Positions 27,139 to 37,510 are shown, counted from the first letter of the stretch. The stretch is 64,000 nucleotides of DNA from Sulfurovum sp. TSL6 (GCF_019972115.1 NZ_BPFJ01000001.1:186001-250000), one strand, 5' to 3'. The notes: generated by a model not told the origin, from the sequence alone. Translations and numbers: made by a program.

Positions 27139-28356
27139 ATGATGAAAAAAGTATTGGTGATCGGCGGAGGTTATGGTGGACTGAGAGCTATTGAAACACT
27201 GGCTAAATATGAAGACATAGATATCACTCTGATCGATAAAAATCCTTACCATTATTTACAAACGGAGGCGTATGGCTATATCGCAGGTCAATTTGACATG
27301 CATGACGTTGCGATCGATCTGAAGAATTGGTGTGAAGGATTTAAAGAAAGAGTAAAGTTCATCCATAAAGAGGCTACGTCTATCAATTTTGAGCAGAAGA
27401 GCATACATTTAAACGGGACAGACCTTTTTTATGATTATCTCATCCTTGCTACAGGTGCAAAAACAAACTTTTTTTCATTTATTGAGGGATTAAGAGAGAA
27501 CAGCTATGGTGTGAAAAATCTGGAAAGAGCACACAATTTCAGAATAAAGTTTGAAAACCTTATCTATCAAAAATTGCAGCATAAAGAGGGCTCTATCGAA
27601 GGGGAACTTAACATTGCTGTGGGTGGAGCAGGGCTTAGCGGAGTAGAAGTGGCTGCTGAGATGGCATATGTGCTGGATAATTACAGTAAAACGATCGGTG
27701 ATACAGCAAAAGAGATACATATCTATCTTATCGATGCAAGTGAGACCATACTTCCAGGTATGGGACAATACAGCATCGACAATACAAAGAAGAGATTAGA
27801 AGCATTGGGTGTCAAGATACTCACAGGTACTTTTATCAACACGGTTGACGCTACACACGTACATTTTAAAAATGGTGAAAAACTACCCTATAGTTTTATG
27901 ATCTTTACGGGTGGGATCAAAGCATCATCACTCAATGATAAGATCGAGAATGAGAAAAACCGTATCAATCAACTCATTGCCGACCCGGAGCTCAATATTA
28001 AAGGTCAGAAAAATGTCTTTGCCATAGGTGATTGTGTGGAGATCAAAGACACAGAAGGTAACATTTTGCCTCCCACAGCACAAATTGCCGAAAAAAGTGC
28101 AGAGTATGTAGCAAAAACCATTAGACAAAGAATAGACGGTGTGCAATCTCAGGCATTTGATGCTGATGTCTCGGGTGTCTTTATCGCACTGGGTGGAAAA
28201 TATGCAATAGGTGAAATGTTCAACTATATCAAGGTTAAAGGGTACACTGCCTATCTACTTAAAAAAGCGATCACACACGCCTATTATCTAGGACTTCGAT
28301 TACGTATCAATACAGGGTTTAAAAATCGTATAAAAAAGCGTCGGTTTCGAGCATAA
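27139..28356 (+). CDS. ndh: Type II NADH:quinone dehydrogenase-like flavoprotein
   Basis: A 405-residue FAD/NAD(P)-binding oxidoreductase. The FAD motif is VLVIGGGYGGLRA at the N-terminus, a second nucleotide-binding motif is NIAVGGAGLSGVEVAAEM near 165, and NVFAIGDCVE is the C-terminal FAD motif. The basic amphipathic tail FKNRIKKRRFRA could hold it on the inner membrane. The layout fits NDH-2, which passes electrons from NADH to quinone without pumping protons; a sulfide:quinone reductase is less likely because its paired catalytic cysteines are not visible. GGGAGAG lies before ATGATG. Confidence 0.83.
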   Translation: MMKKVLVIGGGYGGLRAIETLAKYEDIDITLIDKNPYHYLQTEAYGYIAGQFDMHDVAIDLKNWCEGFKERVKFIHKEATSINFEQKSIHLNGTDLFYDYLILATGAKTNFFSFIEGLRENSYGVKNLERAHNFRIKFENLIYQKLQHKEGSIEGELNIAVGGAGLSGVEVAAEMAYVLDNYSKTIGDTAKEIHIYLIDASETILPGMGQYSIDNTKKRLEALGVKILTGTFINTVDATHVHFKNGEKLPYSFMIFTGGIKASSLNDKIENEKNRINQLIADPELNIKGQKNVFAIGDCVEIKDTEGNILPPTAQIAEKSAEYVAKTIRQRIDGVQSQAFDADVSGVFIALGGKYAIGEMFNYIKVKGYTAYLLKKAITHAYYLGLRLRINTGFKNRIKKRRFRA

Positions 28357-28457
28357 AACTAGAGAAGAGATGGCAGGGTTTAAAATATATGGTTCTTTTA
28401 TGATGAGTGAAAATATGACATTTTGACCCTTTTTCATAGGGATTTATTTTAATTTGT

Positions 28458-28463
28458 TATAAT
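28458..28463 (+). promoter_or_regulatory. Extended -10 promoter of ftsK
   Basis: TGTTATAAT (28455-28463) is a perfect TGN-TATAAT extended -10, 35 bases before the TTG start codon. Confidence 0.55.
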
Positions 28464-28497
28464 ATCTTCATTATTTAATATTAATTTAGGAATAGCA

Positions 28498-30723
28498 TTG
28501 AAAATTACAATTATTATTACGGCCATACTTTTTATTTATGCTGCATTTTCTACAATCTTCCATGAGACAGCACTGGTGGGTGATATAGGGAAAAAAATAG
28601 GAGATACCAACCTCTATTTATTTGGGTACCTTGCATATATCAATATTTTTATTTTATTTTATCCGCTTTATAAACTTTATACCGATGCACGTGTGAGAAA
28701 AGATATTGATTTTTATTTGGGATGGATACTCTTCTTTATTGCACTTATACTCTTTAGCTCTTTGGTATTGGAAGTACAATATAGAGGTTTTATAGGTACA
28801 CAGATCGTTGAATTCTTGTACCCGTTTATCGGTAAAGCGGGGCTCTGGTTATTTTGGTTGATGATTATCTCACTCTCTTTGGTATTTATTATCGATGATG
28901 ATTTCGATTTCTCCCGATTTAAAATGAAAAGACCTGAGGTTTCATTCTCTTTTGCATGGGTAGGAAGTATGTTCTCTATATTGGGAAGAGTCTTGAAGAA
29001 GATATTTACAAACCCTTTTGCTTCACCTTCTCTTGAAGATGAGATGATGCCTGTACTTGAAGAAGCAAAGCCAAAGAAAAAACGTGTCAAAAGAAAGCCG
29101 GATCCAAAAAAGGTTTTAACGAAAACAGAACCAGAAACAGTACAGGCATTGGATGAAGTGGATGATCCTGTACTCAATGAAATACTCGAACTTGAACATG
29201 AGATGGAAATGCATACTTCTTTAGACCAAGGCGCTACAAGCAAGTCCCATGTTCAGATCATCAATGAGCTTGAAGAAAACTCTAAACTCATGGAGCAGAT
29301 AGAAAAAGGAAAAGTAGATAAGCCTAAAAATTTCAAACTGCCTAAACTGGATTTTTTACAAAAAGCACCGAAAACAACAAAAAAGGTCAATGAAGCAGAG
29401 ATAGATAGAAAGATAGAAGAGCTACTCTCAAAACTTGAACAATTTAAAGTAGAAGGTGATGTGGTACGCACCTATAGTGGCCCTTTGGTTACGACATTTG
29501 AGTTCAAGCCTGCACCCAATGTCAAAGTTTCTAAGATCTTAAACCTCCAGGATGACCTTGCTATGGCACTTTCTGCTGAAACGATCCGTATACAGGCACC
29601 AATTCCCGGGCGTGACGTTGTGGGTATAGAGATACCAAATGAAACGGTAGATACCATTTACCTTCGTGAGATACTTGAGAGTGATCTATTTAAAAACTCC
29701 AGTTCTCCTTTAACCGTAGCTTTAGGTAAAGATATCGTAGGCAAACCGTTTATCACAGACATTAAAAAACTTCCGCATCTGCTTATAGCAGGAACCACGG
29801 GATCGGGTAAATCTGTAGGTATCAATGCGATGATCCTTTCCTTGCTCTATAGAAATGATCCTGATCAGTTGAAGCTGATGCTGATTGATCCCAAGATGCT
29901 TGAATTTTCTATCTATAATGATATACCGCATTTGATCACACCCGTCATCACTGAACCTAAAAAAGCCATTGCGGCACTTGCCAACATGGTAGGGGAGATG
30001 GAACGTCGTTATAAATTGATGGCAGAGAACCGTACAAAAAACATTGATAATTACAATGAAAAAGTGAAAGCTGACGGTTCTGCAGAGCCTTTCCCTTTCA
30101 TTGTTGTCGTGATAGATGAGCTCGCTGACTTGATGATGAATGGAGGAAAAGAGGTAGAGTACTCCATAGCTAGATTGGCGCAAATGGCAAGAGCGAGTGG
30201 CATACACCTTATTGTTGCAACGCAGAGACCAAGTGTGGATGTTGTGACAGGGCTCATCAAAGCCAACCTTCCATCAAGACTAAGCTACCGTGTAGGTCAA
30301 CGTATAGACTCTAAAGTGATCTTGGATGCAATGGGGGCAGAAAGTCTGCTTGGGCGTGGTGATGGTCTCTTTACTCCTCCTGGTGCGACAGGACTGGTAC
30401 GTTTACATGCACCATGGAATAAAGAAGAAGAGATCGAAGAGATCGTTGAGTTCCTGAAAGCACAACGCGTCCCTGAGTATGATGAAAGTTACCTTGTTGC
30501 GGGTGGAGTAACTGCAAGTGAAGGAGAGGGAGGAGACATAGATCTTGATCCTCTTTATGAAGAGGCAAAGTCAGTGGTGTTGACAGATAAGAAAACGTCT
30601 ATCTCCTACTTGCAGCGTAAACTACAGATAGGTTATAACCGTTCTGCAAACATTATAGAACAGCTTGAAGCGATGGGTGTATTAAGCGCACCTAATGCAA
30701 AAGGTAACAGAGAAATCGTCTAA
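28498..30723 (+). CDS. ftsK: DNA translocase FtsK
   Basis: A 741-residue protein starting with TTG preceded by TTTAGGA. There are four N-terminal transmembrane helices within residues 1-145, then a charged linker. The motor domain has Walker A GTTGSGKSVGIN near 435 and Walker B-like FIVVVIDELADLMM. ATQRPSVDVVTG and PSRLSYRVGQRIDS follow. The C-terminal winged-helix gamma domain (about 680-741, LQRKLQIGYNRSANIIEQLE) reads KOPS sequences. It pumps DNA through the division septum and activates XerCD/XerH-type recombination at dif. The shortened linker is normal for this phylum. Confidence 0.96.
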   Translation: MKITIIITAILFIYAAFSTIFHETALVGDIGKKIGDTNLYLFGYLAYINIFILFYPLYKLYTDARVRKDIDFYLGWILFFIALILFSSLVLEVQYRGFIGTQIVEFLYPFIGKAGLWLFWLMIISLSLVFIIDDDFDFSRFKMKRPEVSFSFAWVGSMFSILGRVLKKIFTNPFASPSLEDEMMPVLEEAKPKKKRVKRKPDPKKVLTKTEPETVQALDEVDDPVLNEILELEHEMEMHTSLDQGATSKSHVQIINELEENSKLMEQIEKGKVDKPKNFKLPKLDFLQKAPKTTKKVNEAEIDRKIEELLSKLEQFKVEGDVVRTYSGPLVTTFEFKPAPNVKVSKILNLQDDLAMALSAETIRIQAPIPGRDVVGIEIPNETVDTIYLREILESDLFKNSSSPLTVALGKDIVGKPFITDIKKLPHLLIAGTTGSGKSVGINAMILSLLYRNDPDQLKLMLIDPKMLEFSIYNDIPHLITPVITEPKKAIAALANMVGEMERRYKLMAENRTKNIDNYNEKVKADGSAEPFPFIVVVIDELADLMMNGGKEVEYSIARLAQMARASGIHLIVATQRPSVDVVTGLIKANLPSRLSYRVGQRIDSKVILDAMGAESLLGRGDGLFTPPGATGLVRLHAPWNKEEEIEEIVEFLKAQRVPEYDESYLVAGGVTASEGEGGDIDLDPLYEEAKSVVLTDKKTSISYLQRKLQIGYNRSANIIEQLEAMGVLSAPNAKGNREIV

Positions 30724-30739
30724 ACCTCCATTTTAACCT

Positions 30740-30766
30740 GAAAAGAGACTTAAATGGTCTCTTTTC
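30740..30766 (+). terminator. Hairpin terminator after ftsK
   Basis: A perfect 10-base stem (GAAAAGAGAC with GTCTCTTTTC) ends in a T-rich run. Confidence 0.8.
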
Positions 30767-30878
30767 ATGTAACCATACGATACAAATAAATTATCTGATT
30801 CATATCTTCATCTTATAGAACACAAAATCAACTATTTTTTTGTTAATATACAGCACAAAAATTACACAGGAGACCATA

Positions 30879-33446
30879 ATGGCCTTATTAGAAGAGTATA
30901 AAGCACATACGGCTGAGCGTGCTGAGTTAGGTGTTCCACCACTCGCACTTACTGCTGATCAAACAGCACAGCTTGTTGAGCTATTAAAAACAAGTCCAAT
31001 TGCTGATGTCGATTACGCAATGGATATGTTCCAAAATAAAGTACCTGCGGGTGTAGATGATGCAGCTTATGTAAAAGCAGCATTCTTAAACGATATCGTA
31101 CAAGGTAATGTAACTTGTGATGCTATCGATGCAGTAAAAGCATGTGAGATCCTTGGATCTATGCTAGGTGGATTTAACGTTACTCCACTTGTTGAAGCAC
31201 TTAAAATAGGTGGTGAAGTTACAGATACAGCTGCTGATCAACTTAAAAACACTATCCTTGTATATGATGCATTTAACGATGTAAAAGCACTTATGGATCA
31301 AGGTAATGCAAAAGCAAAAGAGATCGTAGAGTCTTGGGCAAATGCAGAGTGGTTCTACAACAAGCCAGAGATGGAAAAAGAGATCACACTTACTGTATAT
31401 AAAATCCCTGGTGAAACAAATACTGATGACCTTTCTCCAGCGTCTGAAGCATTTACAAGAGCAGATATTCCATTGCATGCCAACTCCTTCCTAGTGAATA
31501 GAATGGATAACCCACTTGAGACTATGGATGAGCTTAGAAAAAAAGGTAACCCGTTAGCATACGTTGGTGATGTTGTAGGTACAGGTTCATCAAGAAAATC
31601 AGGTATCAACTCAGTACAGTGGCACATGGGTACAGATATTCCAGGTATTCCAGGAAAAAGAACCGGTGGTGTAGTTATCGGTGGTATCATTGCTCCAATT
31701 TTCTTCAACACTGCAGAAGATTCAGGATGTATACCAATTCAAGCACCGGTAGGTGAATTAGAGACTGGTGATGTGATCACACTTAAGCCTTTTGACGGTG
31801 TGATCGAGAAAAACGGTACAGTAGTATCTGAATTTAAACTTGAGCCAAACACAATCCCAGATGAGATGAGAGCTGGTGGACGTGTACCACTTATTATCGG
31901 TAAAGGTCTTACGGCTAAAGCTAGAGAAGCACTTGGTCTTGGTGCATCAGATGCATTCATGGCACCTGAGCAACCAGCTGACAACGGTAAAGGATTTACT
32001 CTTGCTCAAAAGATGGTTGGTAAAGCATGTGGACTTGAGGGTGTAAAACCAGGTGTTTACTGTGAGCCGGTTTGTACAACTGTTGGTTCTCAAGATACAA
32101 CTGGAGCAATGACAAGAGATGAAGTAAAAGACCTTGCAGCACTTAGTTTTGGTGCAGACTTTGTTCTTCAGTCATTCTGTCATACATCTGCATACCCAAA
32201 ACCAGCAGATATCAAACTTCACCATACACTTCCACAGTTTATGACGGAGAGAAAAGGTTTCACACTTAGACCAGGTGATGGTGTTATCCACTCATGGCTA
32301 AACAGAATGTGTCTTCCTGATACAGTAGGTACTGGTGCGGATTCACACACAAGATTCCCAATCGGTATTTCATTCCCGGCTGGTTCTGGTCTTGTTGCGT
32401 TTGCAGCGGTAACAGGTATGATGCCTCTTACAATGCCTGAGTCTGTACTTGTAAGATTTACAGGTGAAATGCAACCAGGTATTACACTGAGAGATATGGT
32501 AAATGCTATTCCTTACCAAGCGATCAAAGATGGTCTTTTGACTGTTGAAAAAGCTGGTAAGAAGAACATCTTCTCAGGACGTGTACTTGAGATCGAAGGT
32601 CTTGAGCAACTTAAGTGTGAGCAAGCATTTGAACTTTCTGATGCATCTGCTGAGCGTTCAGCTGCTGCATGTACAGTTAAGCTTGACAAAGAGCCTATCA
32701 TTGAGTACTTAGAGTCTAACATCGCATTGATCGAAGAGTTGATTGCTCAAGGTTACGAAGATAAAGCAACACTTGAAAGACGTGCACAGAAAATGAGAGA
32801 CTGGATTGCTAATCCAGTGTTATTGGATGCAGATGCAGATGCTGATTATGCAGCGGTGATCGAAATTAACATGTCTGAGATCAAAGAGCCGATCGTAGCA
32901 TGTCCAAACGATCCAGATGACGTTAAAACACTTTCTGAAGTGCATGCAGCAGGGCTAAAAACAGATATCGATGAAGTATTTGTTGGTTCTTGTATGACAA
33001 ACATCGGTCTTTTCAGAGCAAATGCAGAAGTACTTAGAGGTGAAGGTCAAGTAGATACTAAACTTTGGATCTGTCCTCCAACGAAAATGGATGAGAAGAC
33101 ACTTACAGAAGAGGGGTACTATTCAGTATTCGGAATGGCTGGTGCACGTATTGAGCCTCCAGGATGTTCTCTATGTATGGGTAACCAAGCAGCTGTTAAG
33201 CAAAATGCATGGGTATTCTCTACATCAACAAGAAACTTCGACAACAGACTTGGTAAAGGTTCTCAAGTATACCTTGGTTCTGCTGAGCTTGCTGCGGTGG
33301 TTGCACTTAAAGGTAAGATCCCAACAGCTGAAGAGTATTTAGCAATTGTATCAGATAAGATCAAGCCAGAAATGACTGATGATATCTACAAATACCTAAA
33401 CTTTAACAAGGTTTCTAAAGAAGATCTTGAAGCGATGGTTGAGTAG
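30879..33446 (+). CDS. acnB: Aconitate hydratase B
   Basis: About 855 residues from ATG 30879, which has AGGAG eight bases upstream; an in-frame start 13 codons earlier lacks this. It is the AcnB form, with the HEAT-like and swivel domains first ([17 protein letters not shown] at the start, [29 protein letters not shown]) and the iron-sulfur catalytic domains after. Cluster cysteines lie around [21 protein letters not shown] and [12 protein letters not shown]. It isomerises citrate to isocitrate, used in the oxidative or reductive TCA cycle. It is transcribed alone and bounded by hairpins on both sides. Confidence 0.97.
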   Translation: MALLEEYKAHTAERAELGVPPLALTADQTAQLVELLKTSPIADVDYAMDMFQNKVPAGVDDAAYVKAAFLNDIVQGNVTCDAIDAVKACEILGSMLGGFNVTPLVEALKIGGEVTDTAADQLKNTILVYDAFNDVKALMDQGNAKAKEIVESWANAEWFYNKPEMEKEITLTVYKIPGETNTDDLSPASEAFTRADIPLHANSFLVNRMDNPLETMDELRKKGNPLAYVGDVVGTGSSRKSGINSVQWHMGTDIPGIPGKRTGGVVIGGIIAPIFFNTAEDSGCIPIQAPVGELETGDVITLKPFDGVIEKNGTVVSEFKLEPNTIPDEMRAGGRVPLIIGKGLTAKAREALGLGASDAFMAPEQPADNGKGFTLAQKMVGKACGLEGVKPGVYCEPVCTTVGSQDTTGAMTRDEVKDLAALSFGADFVLQSFCHTSAYPKPADIKLHHTLPQFMTERKGFTLRPGDGVIHSWLNRMCLPDTVGTGADSHTRFPIGISFPAGSGLVAFAAVTGMMPLTMPESVLVRFTGEMQPGITLRDMVNAIPYQAIKDGLLTVEKAGKKNIFSGRVLEIEGLEQLKCEQAFELSDASAERSAAACTVKLDKEPIIEYLESNIALIEELIAQGYEDKATLERRAQKMRDWIANPVLLDADADADYAAVIEINMSEIKEPIVACPNDPDDVKTLSEVHAAGLKTDIDEVFVGSCMTNIGLFRANAEVLRGEGQVDTKLWICPPTKMDEKTLTEEGYYSVFGMAGARIEPPGCSLCMGNQAAVKQNAWVFSTSTRNFDNRLGKGSQVYLGSAELAAVVALKGKIPTAEEYLAIVSDKIKPEMTDDIYKYLNFNKVSKEDLEAMVE

Positions 33447-33466
33447 TCAACGTCAATTTTCTTCAC

Positions 33467-33491
33467 TTTCCTACCTTTTTCAGGTAGGAAA
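33467..33491 (+). terminator. Hairpin terminator after acnB
   Basis: A perfect 10-base stem TTTCCTACCT/AGGTAGGAAA with a 5-base loop lies 21 bases after the acnB stop. The following tract is only moderately T-rich. Confidence 0.7.
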
Positions 33492-33595
33492 CTTCAATCT
33501 CTATTTTAAATTTTTCCTTCTTTATTTCTATCTATATCCTCTCTTTTTAAACTATAAAATAATTTCTTAACTCATTATATAATTAAAATTTATGT

Positions 33596-33601
33596 TATAA
33601 T
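33596..33601 (+). promoter_or_regulatory. Extended -10 promoter
   Basis: TGTTATAAT at 33593-33601 matches the TGN-TATAAT form, 51 bases before the next start codon. Confidence 0.5.
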
Positions 33602-33651
33602 ATTTTTGTTACAATAAATTGAGTCATAAATCATAAATTAAAGGAGTGAAA

Positions 33652-34077
33652 ATGGGTATGTTAATGATTGCGATTGCTATAGGTTATTTTGGAAGTATTG
33701 CTGCTTTTCTTATTATGGAAGAGATGTCGTTAAAAGATTCTGATTTTTCTGATATTAAGGATGCTTTTACAAAAGAGCTTAGTCTGGATGAGAGTTTATC
33801 AAAATATGGTACGGTTAAATATATGGCCATGTATGTTGCAATTGTAGCTATTATTGGATTAGTAGTTTCAACACAAATTCTTATACCAAATAGTTTTGGC
33901 TTAGGATTTGACATGGCCTATGTATTTTTACCGGCTCTGATCGGATCGCTTATTATTTTATTGGTCAAATGGAGATTTCAACCTCTGCTAAAACTCATTT
34001 CTTCATTTATGTTCGGAGCAGGATATATAGGCGCATCTGCATTTGCAGTTGCTGCTTCATATCTTTTCCTAGCTTAA
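33652..34077 (+). CDS. Four-helix hypothetical membrane protein
   Basis: About 141 residues from ATG 33652, which has AAGGAG five bases upstream. It has four hydrophobic segments: an N-terminal one (MLMIAIAIGYFGSIAAFLIM), then a charged loop (SLKDSDFSDIKDAFTKELSLDES), then helices around YVAIVAIIGLVVSTQIL, AYVFLPALIGSLIILLV and FGAGYIGASAFAVAASYLF. No family is recognised and there are no charged residues in the helices to suggest transport. The last four bases overlap the end of the convergent ybgC gene. Confidence 0.7.
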   Translation: MGMLMIAIAIGYFGSIAAFLIMEEMSLKDSDFSDIKDAFTKELSLDESLSKYGTVKYMAMYVAIVAIIGLVVSTQILIPNSFGLGFDMAYVFLPALIGSLIILLVKWRFQPLLKLISSFMFGAGYIGASAFAVAASYLFLA

Positions 34078-34445
34078 AATGCTTTGAAGATATCCTCGAA
34101 TTCTTCGGGGATACGGCAAGGTTTTCCTTCATCGATATAGACTAAAAGAACTTCCATACTAAAGACTTTCACCTCTTCTTTCCATACTTCTTGTAAAAGT
34201 ACCACGGATGAGCGTTTCATCGTCAATATCTTTGTTGTCACATTAAGCATATCACCCAGTGCAGAAGTGGCTAAAAAACTGGCTTTGATGTCACGTACTA
34301 CAAACCCGTTGTGATCACCTAATGTAGGTTTCACTCCTCTTTGAAAAAAGATCTCTGAGCGTGCACGTTCACAATATTTGATGTAATTGGTATGGTAGAC
34401 AATGCCACCTGCATCTGTATCTTCGTAGTAGACCCTTATTTTCAT
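34074..34445 (-). CDS. ybgC: Acyl-CoA thioesterase, YbgC/hot-dog family
   Basis: A 123-residue single hot-dog domain. It opens with IRVYYEDTDAGGIVYHTNYIKYCERARSE... broken here for length; the Y-x-D-TDAxGxVYH segment holds the catalytic Asp and the substrate-site residues of YbgC. It hydrolyses short-chain or hydroxyacyl-CoA and is often part of the Tol-Pal neighbourhood in other bacteria, but no tol genes lie nearby here. A scrap of its 5' end is duplicated 1.7 kb away (see the direct repeat at 34422 and 36102). Confidence 0.9.
   Translation of the reverse strand: MKIRVYYEDTDAGGIVYHTNYIKYCERARSEIFFQRGVKPTLGDHNGFVVRDIKASFLATSALGDMLNVTTKILTMKRSSVVLLQEVWKEEVKVFSMEVLLVYIDEGKPCRIPEEFEDIFKAF
34422..34443. 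repeat. Direct repeat, copy 1 (inside ybgC 5' end)
   Basis: The 22-base block starting TTCGTAGTAGA and ending CCTTATTTTC recurs at 36102-36123 with a single mismatch (C/T). This copy covers the start of ybgC. Confidence 0.75.
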
Positions 34446-34586
34446 ACTAAACTCCCTTATTTACAGTATTTCCTAGCTCTTAAGTTTCATTTACTCAAAG
34501 GATACCTGAACCGACTTTAAGAATGAATTTATTTCAAAAGGACTACAATATAAGTGTAACATATAAAAAACTATAAGGAGTTCTAG

Positions 34587-35876
34587 ATGAAAATGATTCA
34601 ATTGGAAAGTAAGAAAATTGTGTCAATTATGGCCGTGTTTTTTGCGATTTTATTTGGTATTATGGCTAATGGCTGCGGCGGTGGCGGTGGCGGAGGTGTC
34701 GTTGACGATGGCGGAGTGCTACCTCCACCGGTACCTACTGTTGAGGCTCCTGGTGAGCCGGTAAATTTTCGTGTTTCCGGATCAGCTGTTGGTGGGAGCC
34801 TGTCAGCCACACTGGCGTGGGAGGCTCCGATAACAGGCGGTGAGGTGGCCTCCTACGAACTCTACAGATACAGTTCGGAAGTACCTACAGTGAACCACCT
34901 CATCTCCCTTTCAGCCACAACCTTTGAGTTCATCGACAATGCCGGGCTGGAGAGGGGTGTAACTACCTACTGGAAGCTTTCTGCTAAGAATGCGGGTGGG
35001 GAGACTTTTACGTATACAGTAGAGTATACCCCGCAGGGCGGTGGTGCAGGTGAAGTCGATAAATACGGTAACAACTTTGCTGCAGCGATGATTTTTGCCG
35101 ATGGTATAGGTATCTTCAATGATGATATTAGCGGCGGGGTGTGGACGGAAAACAACATTAGCCTTGTAAACCCTTTGACCGGGCTGCGCCCGTCTCAAAT
35201 TGAAATAGACGCGCCTCTGACAGAATTCCCATACTACGACCCTACCACGACATATCTGAAAGACGGTGTGACTTACTACAAGCAGAAGACCGTAAGTACA
35301 TGGCAGGGTGAGTGGGTAGACGGGTCGACCTCGTCGGTTGAACACAATGTTACGGCAGCATGGGGCGACAACCTGATCAGCCAGACTCTGAACACCGAAT
35401 CCATCGTCAGGATCGAGATGGTGCTTACCAAAGCCCTTGATACAAATATGACGGCTTATAATATGGTTTCCCTCTACGGTGAAAAAGATGTTGAGATATA
35501 CGGGACAGATCGAACGACGAAATCAGTTGATACCGCCTTTGTCTTTACCTCCAAGGCTCGCCTTATGATCGAGGAATTGGATGAAAACAACAATACAACA
35601 ACTGTTGTGGAAAACCAGCCGCTCTTCTCAGCCGTCCCAGATGGCCCGGGTAAATTCGCAGCTGAGATCAATGTGGCCGGTAACCTTGTGTACGGATACG
35701 TATGGGACCTTAAGCAAAATCCTGTCCCAGCGGGAAGATATCGTATCACGTTCATGCTAGATGCCCAGAGCAACGTCATTATAGGTGATGTCGCATTGCC
35801 AAGCGAAGGAGACCCAAGCTCATTCCCTGTGCTCGATACCTCTACTGAGGTCCACATCGATATTACCATCCACTAA
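34587..35876 (+). CDS. Large secreted lipoprotein with a fibronectin-III-like domain, G+C-rich
   Basis: A 429-residue protein with AAGGAG before ATG. The hydrophobic signal (residues about 10-28) is followed by a lipobox-like ANGC, with Cys 30 or so lipidated, then a run of glycines (CGGGGGGG) and a Pro-rich spacer. Residues about 55-145 look like a fibronectin type III domain (PVNFRVSGSA, SATLAWEAPITGGEVASYEL, TYWKLSAKNAGGET). The rest is beta-rich with no recognised family. Its base composition is clearly more G+C-rich than all neighbours from about 34670 to 35960, suggesting recent transfer. A repeated scrap of ybgC flanks the region. The function is unknown, probably surface-exposed. Confidence 0.75.
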   Translation: MKMIQLESKKIVSIMAVFFAILFGIMANGCGGGGGGGVVDDGGVLPPPVPTVEAPGEPVNFRVSGSAVGGSLSATLAWEAPITGGEVASYELYRYSSEVPTVNHLISLSATTFEFIDNAGLERGVTTYWKLSAKNAGGETFTYTVEYTPQGGGAGEVDKYGNNFAAAMIFADGIGIFNDDISGGVWTENNISLVNPLTGLRPSQIEIDAPLTEFPYYDPTTTYLKDGVTYYKQKTVSTWQGEWVDGSTSSVEHNVTAAWGDNLISQTLNTESIVRIEMVLTKALDTNMTAYNMVSLYGEKDVEIYGTDRTTKSVDTAFVFTSKARLMIEELDENNNTTTVVENQPLFSAVPDGPGKFAAEINVAGNLVYGYVWDLKQNPVPAGRYRITFMLDAQSNVIIGDVALPSEGDPSSFPVLDTSTEVHIDITIH

Positions 35877-36101
35877 GAGCGTCCCTTTCGGGGGAACAAT
35901 TAGCGGGAGCGCAGAGGAGTCGCGCTTCTGCCTGCACAGTAGGTTGGAAAAAGAAACGTCACTCCTCCTCTTTTTCATCTACGACAATTAGCTCTCTAAA
36001 ACTGTCAAATCATTTCGCTTAATTTCCTAATATATGAAAATCATTAATCAAACAAACCTTTATTTCCTTTAGTTTCCAGAAATTATAGAAAAAGAAGCGT
36101 A

Positions 36102-36123
36102 TTCGTAGTAGATCCTTATTTTC
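36102..36123. repeat. Direct repeat, copy 2 (detached ybgC 5' scrap)
   Basis: It matches 34422-34443 at 21 of 22 positions, with further similarity on the right (CTAAA, CTC). It is not part of an intact ybgC copy. It lies between the G+C-rich lipoprotein gene and the next minus-strand gene. Confidence 0.75.
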
Positions 36124-36126
36124 CCT

Positions 36127-36582
36127 CTAAAACTCTATGTCTATTTCTTTTGATCTTTGAATATAGAGTAAGACATTTGCAAAACTATATTGATCTACCT
36201 CGTCTATACCATCATGTTTATATTCTAATAAATAGTCATATCCGTCTAATTCAATGTTTTTAATTTTTTTTAGGTGCACAACGTAGACTAGTAGATCAGC
36301 TAAATCACTCACCGGGATTATTTCTCTAAAATCTTTATCGAATGCATCTATATACTCTTCACATATGTCTTCATTTGACATAAAAAGTATCCAAAGTATG
36401 ATATTGTCTATCTTTTGTGGAGCCTTGACTTTGTTTAAAAAGCTATGATATATCTCTTCGTTTTGAGATATTTCATCAAGCTGTTCATTCGCCTGTGCTA
36501 TTAAAAAGTTGATTCTCTCTTCAGTGAGTTTATTATTTCTGTAGCCATCTAGTACTGACTCTGCGATTTGAAGTGTATGCAT
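36127..36582 (-). CDS. Hypothetical 151-residue protein
   Basis: Not recognised. An acidic, predominantly helical soluble protein: LQIAESVLDGYRNNKLTEER, then ILWILFMSNEDICEEYIDAFDKDF and DLLVYVVHLKKIKNIELDGYD. No signal peptide or membrane helix is evident. A weak AGAGAAA lies upstream of the ATG. It sits beside the duplicated ybgC scrap, so the two may have moved together. It is separate from pgeF, with about 100 bases between. Confidence 0.6.
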   Translation of the reverse strand: MHTLQIAESVLDGYRNNKLTEERINFLIAQANEQLDEISQNEEIYHSFLNKVKAPQKIDNIILWILFMSNEDICEEYIDAFDKDFREIIPVSDLADLLVYVVHLKKIKNIELDGYDYLLEYKHDGIDEVDQYSFANVLLYIQRSKEIDIEF

Positions 36583-36683
36583 TATTTCTCTTTTTATTTG
36601 ATATGTAATTATTGCAGGATATTCTGAAAATTCCTAAAAGAGAAGAAAAAAAAGTGGTTTAAACCCCTTTATTTTCTGCTATA

Positions 36684-37487
36684 TTAAGATCTGACATCCT
36701 CTTTCTTTGTCTTATTTTCGTTACTGTTTCTCATGCCTATCATGCTCATAAACCTTCCGGAGCATCCTTGCTCTTTTCTGTAAGAGAAAAACCGGTCTAC
36801 ATGACATGCAGTACAGGTATGGCTCATCTCAATGTTTTCTTCTTGTATACCTGCAGCTAAGAGTTGTTGTTTGTTGATAAAAGGCAAGTCTAACATGTAT
36901 TTTTTACCTACAGGAGTGAATCCTCCAGGAATGTGTGAAAAATGTACTGCAACATCTTCTCCTACTTCATAACAACAACGTCCTATAGAAGGTGCGACAC
37001 CAGCGATGATATCTCTTGGATCACAGCCATATATTTCAGTCATCTTTTGCACGGTTTTGGACACGATCTGTGCTTTTGTCCCTTTCCATCCCGCATGCAC
37101 AGCAGCAACAACTTCTTTTTGCTGGTCATAGAGAAGTATAGGAACACAGTCTGCAGTCAGAACATTGAGCACTATACCTTTTACATCTGTGATGAGTGCA
37201 TCACAATCTTCTATGGCATCTGAAAGACTCTCCCATCCCTTGGTCTCTTTTTGGGTAATAACTTTGATGTTGTCACTATGGGTTTGATCTGCGACAATGT
37301 AGTGGAGTGTCTTCTCGCTATTGAGCAGGTCGGAAAGCTTTTTCCTGTTGGCTCTGATCTTTTTCGTATCTTCACCGGTATGTAAAGCAAGACTGAAAGC
37401 ATAAGGAAGATCATTTGATTTGGTGGTCACAGCATGCAGCAGGGAAGGGGATTTCTTAAAGTGTGTAAAGGTGAAAAAATTCAGCAT
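36684..37487 (-). CDS. pgeF: Polyphenol oxidase/laccase-domain protein (YfiH; peptidoglycan editing factor)
   Basis: About 267 residues from ATG 37487, which is preceded by AAGGAG; the open frame extends 31 codons further but crosses the divergent rodA promoter. The family motifs are ADQTHSDNIKVI, DALITD, LTADCVPILLYD and VAAVHAGWKGTKAQIV with the metal-binding histidine, plus GRCCYEVGEDVA. SHTCTACHVDRFFSYRKEQG gives further Cys and His ligands. In other bacteria PgeF/YfiH prevents misincorporation of serine into peptidoglycan precursors; purine nucleoside activities are also reported. The divergent neighbour is the cell-wall elongation gene rodA. Confidence 0.9.
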   Translation of the reverse strand: MLNFFTFTHFKKSPSLLHAVTTKSNDLPYAFSLALHTGEDTKKIRANRKKLSDLLNSEKTLHYIVADQTHSDNIKVITQKETKGWESLSDAIEDCDALITDVKGIVLNVLTADCVPILLYDQQKEVVAAVHAGWKGTKAQIVSKTVQKMTEIYGCDPRDIIAGVAPSIGRCCYEVGEDVAVHFSHIPGGFTPVGKKYMLDLPFINKQQLLAAGIQEENIEMSHTCTACHVDRFFSYRKEQGCSGRFMSMIGMRNSNENKTKKEDVRS

Positions 37488-37510
37488 GATACTCCTTAAA
37501 TCCTTTTTGA

